DNA from: a virus
Length of the DNA stretch: 24,800 nucleotides
Direction: 5' to 3' (one strand)
Virus record (IMG/VR): IMGVR_UViG_3300023257_000106
Span: 1 to 24,800 of that record
The first letter of the stretch is position 1. The number at the start of each line of letters is the position of its first letter. The position numbers and the translations under genes are program-made. Positions 6,820 through 11,988 of this stretch are shown here, in pieces. The notes under the pieces were generated by a model. The model worked only from the letters and a program-made list of their open reading frames with translations, was not told the origin of the DNA and did no database searches.

Positions 6820-7031
6820 ATATATTCACTAGAGTTAATAAGATAGATTATAAGATATGGTATGCCAGGAATGGGGAGAGAGATGTTTATGACGGGTTTA
6901 TGTTGCCCGCTATGTGCTACGTTCGGCTGAATAAAGCTCGGCGGTTTAGTAAAGTAGCTAATTACGTGTTGGTTACCTTTATAGGAGCTGTTCTAATGGC
7001 TGTTATGAGCATTGTGTTGGGGGTAAAGTGA
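6816..7031 (+). CDS. Tail-anchored small membrane protein (71 aa)
   Basis: The N-terminal 45 residues are basic and soluble-looking (RFSKVANY); residues about 49-70 form one hydrophobic helix (VLVTFIGAVLMAVMSIVLGV) ending in a single lysine. Topology would be N-terminus in the cytoplasm, tail in the inner membrane. Its ATG overlaps the previous stop (ATGA) and its stop overlaps the next GTG (GTGA). No family recognised; a host-membrane target is plausible. Confidence 0.65.
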   Translation: MNIFTRVNKIDYKIWYARNGERDVYDGFMLPAMCYVRLNKARRFSKVANYVLVTFIGAVLMAVMSIVLGVK

Positions 7032-7120
7032 AGAAAAGAGGGAAAAGAGGGGTAAGGGTACACCTAATTATTGCGTCCAGTGGTGAGCCTCTCAGAGCGT
7101 TTAAAGGGTATGTTTTATAG
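7028..7120 (+). CDS. Basic microprotein (30 aa)
   Basis: GTG at 7028 overlaps the upstream stop, with GGGGG (7018-7022) five bases upstream. The product begins MKKRGKRGVRVHL, strongly basic at the N-terminus, and ends before the AGGAGGTG of the next gene. Basic microproteins can bind nucleic acid. It is short and uses GTG, so some doubt remains. Confidence 0.45.
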   Translation: MKKRGKRGVRVHLIIASSGEPLRAFKGYVL

Positions 7121-7128
7121 GAGGTGTT

Positions 7129-7371
7129 ATGGCTTATGATAGGTGTAGTTTGTGTGGTATGTTGACTAAAGAGAGGTTTGAGTTGTTGTTTAAGAATAGG
7201 GGGACTAGTTACGTGTTTCAGGGGAAGTTTGGTAAGGTTAGGTTAAGTGGGGATGAGGAGGGGTTTGGTAGGATGGTGCCAGCTGAGGAGGTTCATGTAT
7301 GTACTAAGTGTTTACTGGGTATAATGAGTAAGTGGATGTTGGATAATGAGGAGGATGGGGCTTATGTATGA
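7129..7371 (+). CDS. Small zinc-binding-like protein (80 aa)
   Basis: AGGAGGTG at 7120-7127 is adjacent to ATG 7129. C6-x2-C9 near the N-terminus and C58-x2-C61 near the C-terminus frame a beta-rich central part (YVFQGKFGKVRLS), an arrangement like a discontinuous zinc ribbon. Codons here favour G and T endings (GTT, TTG, AGG), as in the neighbouring small genes. No family recognised. The next gene starts inside its 3' end. Confidence 0.7.
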   Translation: MAYDRCSLCGMLTKERFELLFKNRGTSYVFQGKFGKVRLSGDEEGFGRMVPAEEVHVCTKCLLGIMSKWMLDNEEDGAYV

Positions 7372-7432
7372 GTTGTTTATGTTTGTTGTGTTTATAGCTA
7401 TAGTATGTCACTTTATAATGAAAGGAAGATAG
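7364..7432 (+). CDS. 22-residue membrane microprotein
   Basis: ATG at 7364 overlaps the end of the previous gene and is preceded by GAGGATGGGG (7351-7360). The peptide begins MYELFMFVVFIAIVC and ends HFIMKGR: one hydrophobic helix with a basic end, so the C-terminus would face the cytoplasm. Evidence is the exact packing between neighbours and the membrane-like composition. Confidence 0.45.
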   Translation: MYELFMFVVFIAIVCHFIMKGR

Positions 7433-7435
7433 ATC

Positions 7436-7600
7436 ATGGATACTGATACTATGCTAGAGGATGATAGGGTGGAGAAGCTTAGGTGGGAGGCTCTTGTAGC
7501 TTGTGATATGTTGTGGGATGAGATGAATATAGATAATGGTACTAAACAGATGTATATACAGCTTCTACGTACTGTTATGGGGCTGGAGGGGGAGGTATGA
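7436..7600 (+). CDS. Acidic helical protein of unknown function (54 aa)
   Basis: ATG 7436 sits behind AAGGAAG (7422-7428). The product begins MDTDTMLEDDRVEKLRWEALV and is predicted mostly helical and acidic. Its stop (TGA, 7598-7600) overlaps the next ATG at 7597, a coupling overlap. No motif is recognised. Confidence 0.6.
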   Translation: MDTDTMLEDDRVEKLRWEALVACDMLWDEMNIDNGTKQMYIQLLRTVMGLEGEV

Positions 7601-7890
7601 GAACACCGATAGAAGAGCTAGAGCCTGGGGAGAGGATGCTATTGATTAAGGTTATTATACAAGCGATAGAGGACATAACGATGGAGTATCCTGTAGCTTA
7701 TGAGGAAGATAGGGGGTACAGTTATTCAAAAGCTGAAGCAAAACGGTGGCTTAGGACTTTTGGGGCGGAAATCCTCAATAAAATCAACGTGCCTCGACTG
7801 TGTATATTGGAGGGGTTAAAACACCCTGAGAAATTGTGGATATATTTCAAGGAGTTAGAGCGACGAGAAGGGCTGCTACTTGACAAATGA
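7597..7890 (+). CDS. Helical protein of unknown function (97 aa)
   Basis: It starts MRTPIEELEPGERMLLIKV with the ATG overlapping the preceding stop; GGGGGAGG just upstream serves as the ribosome site. The sequence is amphipathic and helical (WLRTFGAEILNKINVPRLCILEGL) with mixed charge. No domain is recognised. A consensus promoter begins inside its last codons, so it closes one transcription block. Confidence 0.7.
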   Translation: MRTPIEELEPGERMLLIKVIIQAIEDITMEYPVAYEEDRGYSYSKAEAKRWLRTFGAEILNKINVPRLCILEGLKHPEKLWIYFKELERREGLLLDK

Positions 7891-7908
7891 GGTTCTGTGT
7901 GGTATAAT
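7880..7908 (+). promoter_or_regulatory. Consensus sigma-70 promoter
   Basis: TTGACA (7880-7885), a 17-base spacer and TATAAT (7903-7908) match the consensus exactly. The -35 lies in the end of the preceding gene. Transcription would begin near 7915 and serve the genes from 7960, including the 3'-phosphatase and the sigma-like gene. Confidence 0.85.
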
Positions 7909-7959
7909 AAGAGCATAAGGGGCAGCCGTGCACCTACATACTAGGATATTGGAGGTTAT

Positions 7960-8163
7960 ATGAGGAAGATAGTTATAAGGTTTGATGATGGACATGAGTT
8001 ATGTATAGAGAATGTTATATCTACTAGTGATGATGATCTTAAGCCTCAGAGAGGTATGCTTGTGGATATTAGGAAGGATGATTATACTCTTACTGTCAAA
8101 AGTATGGGGGGTACTACTGAGGTATGTAAGAGTAAGATAGTATATATAGAGGATAGTAAGTAA
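7960..8163 (+). CDS. Small beta-rich protein of unknown function (67 aa)
   Basis: TTGGAGG (7950-7956) precedes ATG 7960. The product begins MRKIVIRFDDGHELCIENV and contains alternating strands (GMLVDIRKDDYTLTVKSMGG), suggesting a small beta-barrel or OB/SH3-like fold, but no family is assigned. It is the first gene after the consensus promoter at 7880-7908. Confidence 0.65.
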   Translation: MRKIVIRFDDGHELCIENVISTSDDDLKPQRGMLVDIRKDDYTLTVKSMGGTTEVCKSKIVYIEDSK

Positions 8164-8211
8164 TAATGTGACTGGTTTATATTGTGACGCTGGGTATAAA
8201 GGAGAATGATT

Positions 8212-8652
8212 ATGAAACAACAAGCAATAATATGTGACATTGATGGGACGCTTGCAAATATAGACCATCGAATTCACTTCTTAAGTGGAGCGCATAAGGA
8301 CTGGAGATCCTTCTCAGAGTCTTGTGTTACTGATGCCCTGAATATTTGGTGCAAGACCGTCTTAGAGAGATTTAGCGACGCTTATAGGATTATTCTAGTA
8401 ACTGGTAGGTACGAAGAATTTAGAGATGTCACTGAACTGTGGCTGAGTCAAAATCATATAGAGTATGATAGATTATACATGCGAGCCGATGGAGATAGTA
8501 CACAAGACAGTGAGGTAAAGAAGAAAATATACCACTATCACATAGAACCCCATTATGACGTTCTATTCTGCATAGACGATAGACAGCGCGTCGTTGAAGC
8601 ATGGAGGGAGCTGGGACTTACCTGCCTTCAGTGCAAGAAAGGTGATTACTAA
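8212..8652 (+). CDS. T4 PseT-like HAD 3'-phosphatase (phosphatase domain without kinase)
   Basis: This HAD-superfamily phosphatase resembles the C-terminal domain of T4 polynucleotide kinase/phosphatase, which removes 3'-phosphates from nucleic acid ends in RNA or DNA repair. Motif I is D9-x-D11-G-T, motif II TGR (64-66), motif III includes K104, and motif IV is IDDRQRVVE (D122-D123). The block from LYMRADGD to the C-terminal CKKGDY follows the T4 domain closely. At 146 residues it is the phosphatase domain alone; no P-loop kinase is attached and no RNA ligase is seen in the window. The start at 8212 is set by AAAGGAG (8198-8204) with seven bases of spacing; an in-frame ATG at 8206 is too close. 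Confidence 0.85.
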   Translation: MKQQAIICDIDGTLANIDHRIHFLSGAHKDWRSFSESCVTDALNIWCKTVLERFSDAYRIILVTGRYEEFRDVTELWLSQNHIEYDRLYMRADGDSTQDSEVKKKIYHYHIEPHYDVLFCIDDRQRVVEAWRELGLTCLQCKKGDY

Positions 8653-8690
8653 TGGAGTGGTTTGAGGATTTTATTATTAGCCTGTATTGA
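8652..8690 (+). CDS. Possible 12-residue microORF
   Basis: ATG at 8652 overlaps the preceding TAA, and AAAGGTGAT lies at 8638-8646. The peptide is MEWFEDFIISLY. It could be a leader or coupling peptide for the next gene; equally it may be chance. Confidence 0.25.
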   Translation: MEWFEDFIISLY

Positions 8691-8707
8691 GAGGTTGGAG
8701 GTGGGAA

Positions 8708-8872
8708 ATGATGGTTAAGGGGATTATATTGTTGAGTATTGATAAGGATAGAGAAGGTAAGGAGATAGAGATTCATTGGGATGCTGATAATCCTGAGCTG
8801 GAGAGGTGGACGATAGAGGCTGAGAGGTTGGAGAGGAATGGAGAGGTTGATTATGATATTGACGAGGGATGA
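8708..8872 (+). CDS. Acidic small protein of unknown function (54 aa)
   Basis: GGAGGTG at 8698-8704 selects ATG 8708 (or 8711) rather than an in-frame ATG at 8687. The product begins MMVKGIILLSIDKDREGK and becomes strongly acidic (ERNGEVDYDIDEG). It looks like a short beta-hairpin followed by a helix. No family is recognised. It overlaps the sigma-like gene by 20 bases, so both are likely co-translated. Confidence 0.6.
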   Translation: MMVKGIILLSIDKDREGKEIEIHWDADNPELERWTIEAERLERNGEVDYDIDEG

Positions 8873-9377
8873 GAAGGTAGCTTTATACCTTGATATGCTT
8901 AAATATGGCAAGATGTGGGCAGCTATTAGGAGTAGTAGTAATGCTTGGGCTATGGAGCAGATAGATGAGGCTTTAAGGCTGCACCTGTGGGAGACTATAT
9001 GTAAGTTCCCTGATCTGGATAAGCTGTCTATGCGTAAGCTGTTGAAGTTGAATACTAGGTGGTGTATTACTGATTGTTTAAGGAAGATATATTATAATGG
9101 TAAGAGAGGTTATAAGCCTGTGGTTAACGTAGAGTGGTTAGAAGACACCAATAATACATTATCTACAGTAGCTTGTACTGAGTTCTTAGATACCCTTGAT
9201 GAATGGAGAAGATCCTTTATATGCTCTCTTATGGAAGGACAGAAGCTAAAGGATGTATGTAAGGATAGAGGTATAACAGCTTCTCATGGTATATATCGTA
9301 AGAAGTATATTAAGAGATACTATAAACAATTACAAGAGGGTAACAGTAAGGTTCCCTGGGTTAAGGAGATAATATGA
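8853..9377 (+). CDS. Putative divergent ECF-like sigma factor
   Basis: At 174 residues this has the size of an extracytoplasmic-function sigma factor. The N-terminal part QIDEALRLHLWETICKFPDL, followed by LLKLNTRWCITDCLRKIYYN, resembles sigma region 2 (the DxxQEAFLRLW...iaRN..iDxlRr pattern). The C-terminal part FLDTLDEWRRSFICSLMEGQ, then KLKDVCKDRGITASHGIYRK, resembles the region 4 helix-turn-helix (L.eL...R.v..L.l.eG.s..eIA...gis..tv). If real it would direct host RNA polymerase to phage-specific promoters. The start at 8853 is chosen because GGAGAGG (8840-8846) lies seven bases upstream; in-frame ATG 8838 is the alternative. Similarity is by eye and weak; another helix-turn-helix protein is possible. 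Confidence 0.5.
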   Translation: MILTRDEKVALYLDMLKYGKMWAAIRSSSNAWAMEQIDEALRLHLWETICKFPDLDKLSMRKLLKLNTRWCITDCLRKIYYNGKRGYKPVVNVEWLEDTNNTLSTVACTEFLDTLDEWRRSFICSLMEGQKLKDVCKDRGITASHGIYRKKYIKRYYKQLQEGNSKVPWVKEII

Positions 9378-9571
9378 ACCACCTAACATGTGATGAGTGT
9401 GAGAATATACTAGATATGTGTGAAGTAGAAGAAGCCTTACTAGATGGTAAACATCTATGTGATATATGTAGAGTATTACTTCATGGTGGTTTGTTTAGTG
9501 ATGATGATGGTGAGGCTTATATGGAAGAGGATGAGCTAACTGTAGTATTTACACCTGATGATGATTATTAA
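9374..9571 (+). CDS. Acidic zinc-ribbon-like protein (65 aa)
   Basis: The ATG overlaps the preceding stop (ATGA). C6-x2-C9 (TCDECE) and C29-x2-C32 (LCDICR) form a likely zinc site, followed by a very acidic tail ending FTPDDDY. Position directly behind the sigma-like gene suggests a shared transcription-related role, but that is only context. Its stop codon lies in the first copy of a tandem repeat upstream of a promoter. Confidence 0.7.
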   Translation: MNHLTCDECENILDMCEVEEALLDGKHLCDICRVLLHGGLFSDDDGEAYMEEDELTVVFTPDDDY

Positions 9572-9596
9572 CTTTACTAGATATTAACTTTACTAG
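9566..9596. repeat. Tandem 15-bp direct repeat abutting a -35 box
   Basis: TATTAACTTTACTAG occurs exactly at 9566-9580 and again at 9582-9596, a 16-base period. The second copy ends immediately before the -35 hexamer at 9597. Such an arrangement suits paired regulator sites or an AT-rich upstream element. Confidence 0.6.
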
Positions 9597-9625
9597 TAGA
9601 CATACCACACATAGTATGGTATAAT
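9597..9625 (+). promoter_or_regulatory. Sigma-70 promoter (TAGACA-N17-TATAAT)
   Basis: TAGACA (9597-9602), 17 bases, then a perfect TATAAT (9620-9625). It differs from consensus by one base in the -35 and reads into the gene at 9665. Confidence 0.75.
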
Positions 9626-9664
9626 AGGACATACAATAAAAGAAAGTCTTTAAAGGAGATAACA

Positions 9665-9898
9665 ATGGACAGATGTGAATACAGAAGGTTCCCAGTAGGT
9701 GGAGGCTTCGATGTATTCGAGGTGTGCAAAACATCTACACTTGTGAACAAGTGTAAAGGAAACTGTCATGATAGCAACACATTGACAACAAAAAATTCTA
9801 GGGATAGCAACACGGCTTACACTACAAAGTGTGATTTCTGGTGTAAAGTAGTGCAACTTTTAGAGAGGTTTACAGTGCCTCATATGTGGAGGAGATAA
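9665..9898 (+). CDS. Cysteine-rich small protein of unknown function (77 aa)
   Basis: ATG 9665 follows AAAGGAGATAACA (9652-9664), the ribosome-site string used by several real genes here. The product begins MDRCEYRRFPVGGGFDVFEV and has six cysteines, several in a Ser/Thr/Asn-rich middle with two copies of DSNT. No signal peptide is seen. The DNA contains a perfect 20-bp palindrome (9736-9755), so the segment could also act at RNA level. No family is recognised; gene status is likely but not certain. Confidence 0.55.
   Translation: MDRCEYRRFPVGGGFDVFEVCKTSTLVNKCKGNCHDSNTLTTKNSRDSNTAYTTKCDFWCKVVQLLERFTVPHMWRR
9736..9755. repeat. Perfect inverted repeat with 9-bp arms
   Basis: TACACTTGT (9736-9744) and ACAAGTGTA (9747-9755) flank a two-base centre (GA). 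It lies within the cysteine-rich gene and looks like a dimeric protein-binding site or tight hairpin. Confidence 0.5.
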
Positions 9899-9903
9899 CA
9901 GTC

Positions 9904-9990
9904 CACAATACTAATATTGTGTCAAGGTATAACAAAGTTATCATGGTTTAGTAGTAATAGATAAGTCGGTATATATCTGTAAGTACCGAC
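9904..9990 (+). other. Three consecutive inverted repeats in an intergenic spacer
   Basis: CACAATA/TATTGTG (9904-9910 and 9915-9921, 4-base loop), ATAAC/GTTAT (9929-9933 and 9937-9941, 3-base loop) and GTCGGTA/TACCGAC (9965-9971 and 9984-9990, 12-base loop) follow each other in 87 bases. The block lies in the spacer before the next microORF (start 10019). It could be a structured RNA or an operator array. No known RNA family is recognised. Confidence 0.45.
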
Positions 9991-10018
9991 ATAATGAAAC
10001 ATAATGTGGGAAGGGCTT

Positions 10019-10069
10019 ATGAAGTGTATACTTAAAGAGATGTCCCGCATTGACAAGGAGGCCAAGTGA
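10019..10069 (+). CDS. 16-residue microORF upstream of a coupled gene
   Basis: ATG 10019 follows GGGAAGGG (10008-10015). The peptide is MKCILKEMSRIDKEAK and its stop overlaps the next GTG (GTGA). It contains the AAGGAGG used by the next gene, so it may be a leader peptide that couples translation. Confidence 0.35.
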   Translation: MKCILKEMSRIDKEAK

Positions 10070-10188
10070 TTAAGTTTGTATTTGTTATAGAGGAAGGTGT
10101 CATATGGTCTAGACCTTTAGACAAGGTTAAAGATGAGATCTATTACGAAACACACGAGGAAGCTTTAGAAGCACTTAATGCAGAATAG
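10066..10188 (+). CDS. Small protein of unknown function (40 aa)
   Basis: GTG 10066 sits five bases after AAGGAGG (10055-10061). The product begins MIKFVFVIEEGVIWSRPLDK and ends EEALEALNAE: a short beta segment followed by an acidic helix. No family is recognised; the strong ribosome site and overlaps on both sides support it. Confidence 0.5.
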   Translation: MIKFVFVIEEGVIWSRPLDKVKDEIYYETHEEALEALNAE

Positions 10189-10288
10189 AATCATCGAAGC
10201 GGGTGCTGATGTGTTGGCAACATTGGGTCATGCAGAGAAGCCATTAAGTCTGCCACCCGCAACGATGGTTTTTAAGGAGGAGATATGA
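10178..10288 (+). CDS. Small protein of unknown function (36 aa)
   Basis: ATG 10178 overlaps the preceding gene by 11 bases and its TGA overlaps the ATG of the next gene at 10285. The product begins MQNRIIEAGADVLATLGHAE. No good ribosome site is seen, so it would depend on translational coupling. It fills an otherwise empty gap with perfectly fitting overlaps, which is the main evidence. Confidence 0.4.
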   Translation: MQNRIIEAGADVLATLGHAEKPLSLPPATMVFKEEI

Positions 10289-10539
10289 AACTAAAAGAAG
10301 AGTTTAGGAAAGAGATAGGGATATCTGAAGCGATCATAACATGTAGAATAGAGGATTGGTGGCTATCCAAGATAGACTCTATCCTCGATAGGCTTACGTT
10401 GGAGAAGAAGATATTCGAGATCAAGAAACAAATACACAGTATTAACCCATCGAGCGATGAGATCGCTTACCTTATCGGTGCGCAGGACATGAAGGACGAA
10501 CTAGAAGCCATTAAGAAAGAGATACGGGGGGAGTTATGA
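10285..10539 (+). CDS. Helical, coiled-coil-like protein (84 aa)
   Basis: AAGGAGGAG (10274-10282) precedes ATG 10285. The product is highly charged and helical (SKIDSILDRLTLEKKIFEIK, then MKDELEAIKKEIRGEL), with a heptad-like pattern suggesting a coiled coil or oligomer. No enzyme motif is seen. It overlaps the next gene by four bases, which is also charged and helical, so the two may form a pair. Confidence 0.7.
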   Translation: MKLKEEFRKEIGISEAIITCRIEDWWLSKIDSILDRLTLEKKIFEIKKQIHSINPSSDEIAYLIGAQDMKDELEAIKKEIRGEL

Positions 10540-10859
10540 GTAAATATATAGACGATATAGTGGAGGAGTTTAGAACAAAAGCACATAGCCTCCTAGATAT
10601 TGACAATATAGAGACTGGTGACAATTTGCTATCGGACACAGGACTTGAACGATTTGAAGCCTTCCTCCGCAAGAAGATAGCAGAGACTATAAAACACACT
10701 GAAGAGCTTACTATAGAGAAGTGTGCGAAGGTTGTAACCGATTCAAGAAAGAAGTATGAGAGCCAACCACGCATGGGTAAGCCTGTTGAAATGGCGATAA
10801 GAAGCCACATAAGAACGTGTTATGATTTAGCAGAAGCCATCCGCAAGATAGGAGAGTGA
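10536..10859 (+). CDS. Helical protein of unknown function (107 aa)
   Basis: It starts MSKYIDDIVEEFRTKAHSLL, with the ATG overlapping the preceding stop. It is charged and helical throughout (FLRKKIAETIKHTEELTIEK), with one cysteine in each of KCAKVV and RTCYDL. No domain is recognised. Some phage proteins of this shape bind host factors; that is not demonstrable here. Confidence 0.7.
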   Translation: MSKYIDDIVEEFRTKAHSLLDIDNIETGDNLLSDTGLERFEAFLRKKIAETIKHTEELTIEKCAKVVTDSRKKYESQPRMGKPVEMAIRSHIRTCYDLAEAIRKIGE

Positions 10860-10860
10860 T

Positions 10861-10959
10861 ATGAGATTATTCTTATGCTGGCTACTAGGACATAAGCCTA
10901 TACAGAAGATGGGCGGTATAATCTGTCAGAGATGTAGGCGACTGATAAGAACAAAATAA
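10861..10959 (+). CDS. Basic cysteine-containing microprotein (32 aa)
   Basis: ATG 10861 lies one base after the preceding stop, with AGGAGAG at 10850-10856. The product begins MRLFLCWLLGHKPIQ and has CQRCRRLIRTK at the C-terminus, a single CxxC in a basic context. It resembles the short CWLLGHxW...CxRCG proteins common in phages of Gram-negative bacteria, whose function is unknown. Confidence 0.6.
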   Translation: MRLFLCWLLGHKPIQKMGGIICQRCRRLIRTK

Positions 10960-11003
10960 GGGGTAAGGGTATGGGTTAGGGGGTAATCGTTCAATGTACC
11001 CCC
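10960..11003 (+). promoter_or_regulatory. G-quadruplex motif overlapping a competing hairpin
   Basis: GGGG-TAA-GGG-TAT-GGG-TTA-GGGGG (10960-10983) has four G-runs with uniform three-base loops, an ideal quadruplex pattern similar to telomere repeats. The last run also starts a hairpin: GGGGGTA (10979-10985) pairs with TACCCCC (10997-11003) across an 11-base loop. The two folds exclude each other. It lies in the 71-base spacer before the gene at 11031. Confidence 0.6.
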
Positions 11004-11030
11004 ACTAGCGGCTGAATAAGGGGGTATATA

Positions 11031-11180
11031 ATGGCATGTATGGAATGTCCTAATTGTGGTTGGATGGGTAATTTGTGTAATTGTCCTGAGTGTGGGTGTA
11101 CTAGCCTTGTGTGGGATGAAGGACATGATCATGAGATATGTGAGGAAGACCTAGAGGAGGAAGAGGATGATACCGAATAG
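11031..11180 (+). CDS. Cysteine-rich zinc-binding-like microprotein (49 aa)
   Basis: ATG 11031 follows AAGGGGG (11018-11024). The N-terminal half has eight cysteines in CxxC-type spacing (MACMECPNCGW, then NLCNCPECGC), a compact zinc module. The C-terminal half is almost all Glu and Asp with HDHEIC. It ends inside the start of the nuclease gene at 11167, so it is co-translated with the recombination genes. The acidic tail beside a metal module suggests a nucleic-acid or protein-binding adaptor, but no family is recognised. Confidence 0.65.
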   Translation: MACMECPNCGWMGNLCNCPECGCTSLVWDEGHDHEICEEDLEEEEDDTE

Positions 11181-11988
11181 GATAAAGAAGTGGGAAGATA
11201 AGGATACAGGGTTTAGGTATAGTATATATGATCATAGACCTGAACCTCATCCATCACCATCATCTATATTAGGGTTATGGAAGTGGGATAGTGGAGGATT
11301 AGACAACTGGAGAGCTAAGGTAGGTATAGCTAAGTCTAATGCTATAAGAGATGCTTCTGCTGCTATAGGTACTATGTTACATGATGCCTTTGAGAACTAC
11401 ACCAAAGGCGTGACAGTAGAAGTACCAGAGAAGTATAAGGCTTTATATACAGAGACATGTCAATGGATTGACAAGCAGGAGTGGAAGGAGGTTATAGGTA
11501 CAGAGGTATCATTAGTACATCTAGACCATGTATTTGGAGGTACTGTAGATCTTATAGTAAGAACTAAGAAGGATAAGATAAGAGTTATAGATTATAAGAC
11601 AGGTGATCTAAGAGGATATGACCCTAAGAAACATACATACTTTAGATATAGTCCCTCTAAGATGGTTAAGACAGGTGAACAGATGGCAGCTTATGCTAAG
11701 GCTTATGAATCTATGACAGGTATAAAGGTAGATGAACTACAGGTAGTAAACCCATCAGTTAAGACCAATAGAATGGAAGCTACTAATGTATATACTCATA
11801 TAGACTACCTATACAAAGGCTTCCTACATAGACTAGAAGCATGGAAACACGAGAACTTTAACATGTTAGTGAAAGGATTCTACGCACCAGGGGATGAGAA
11901 GATACTACTTAAATGGGATATGAAGCTCGTGTTGAGTGACTTCCTAGAGCAATTTAACTTAGAGCAGTTTAACCAAGGAGGAAAGTAA
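11167..11988 (+). CDS. PD-(D/E)XK nuclease, RecB/Cas4-like exonuclease
   Basis: A 273-residue protein with the ordered motifs of RecB-family nucleases: H72 (GTMLHDAFENY), E113 (GTEVSLVH), D128 (GGTVDLIV), D142-Y-K144 (VIDYKTG) and Q172 with the QxxxY pattern (GEQMAAYAKAYE). These residues bind Mg2+ and cleave DNA. In phages such nucleases act in recombination (making 3' overhangs for RecA) or in host DNA breakdown. There is no Cas4 four-cysteine iron-sulfur cluster and no helicase domain. GAGGAGGAAGAGG (11154-11166) directly precedes the ATG. The SSB candidate follows by one-base overlap and a RecA lies 8 kb on, supporting a recombination role. Confidence 0.85.
   Translation: MIPNRIKKWEDKDTGFRYSIYDHRPEPHPSPSSILGLWKWDSGGLDNWRAKVGIAKSNAIRDASAAIGTMLHDAFENYTKGVTVEVPEKYKALYTETCQWIDKQEWKEVIGTEVSLVHLDHVFGGTVDLIVRTKKDKIRVIDYKTGDLRGYDPKKHTYFRYSPSKMVKTGEQMAAYAKAYESMTGIKVDELQVVNPSVKTNRMEATNVYTHIDYLYKGFLHRLEAWKHENFNMLVKGFYAPGDEKILLKWDMKLVLSDFLEQFNLEQFNQGGK

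Noticed and set aside
9899-10018. tRNA or CRISPR-like structure among the hairpins
   Set aside because: No cloverleaf, TTC arm or regularly spaced identical repeats; the three inverted repeats differ in sequence.
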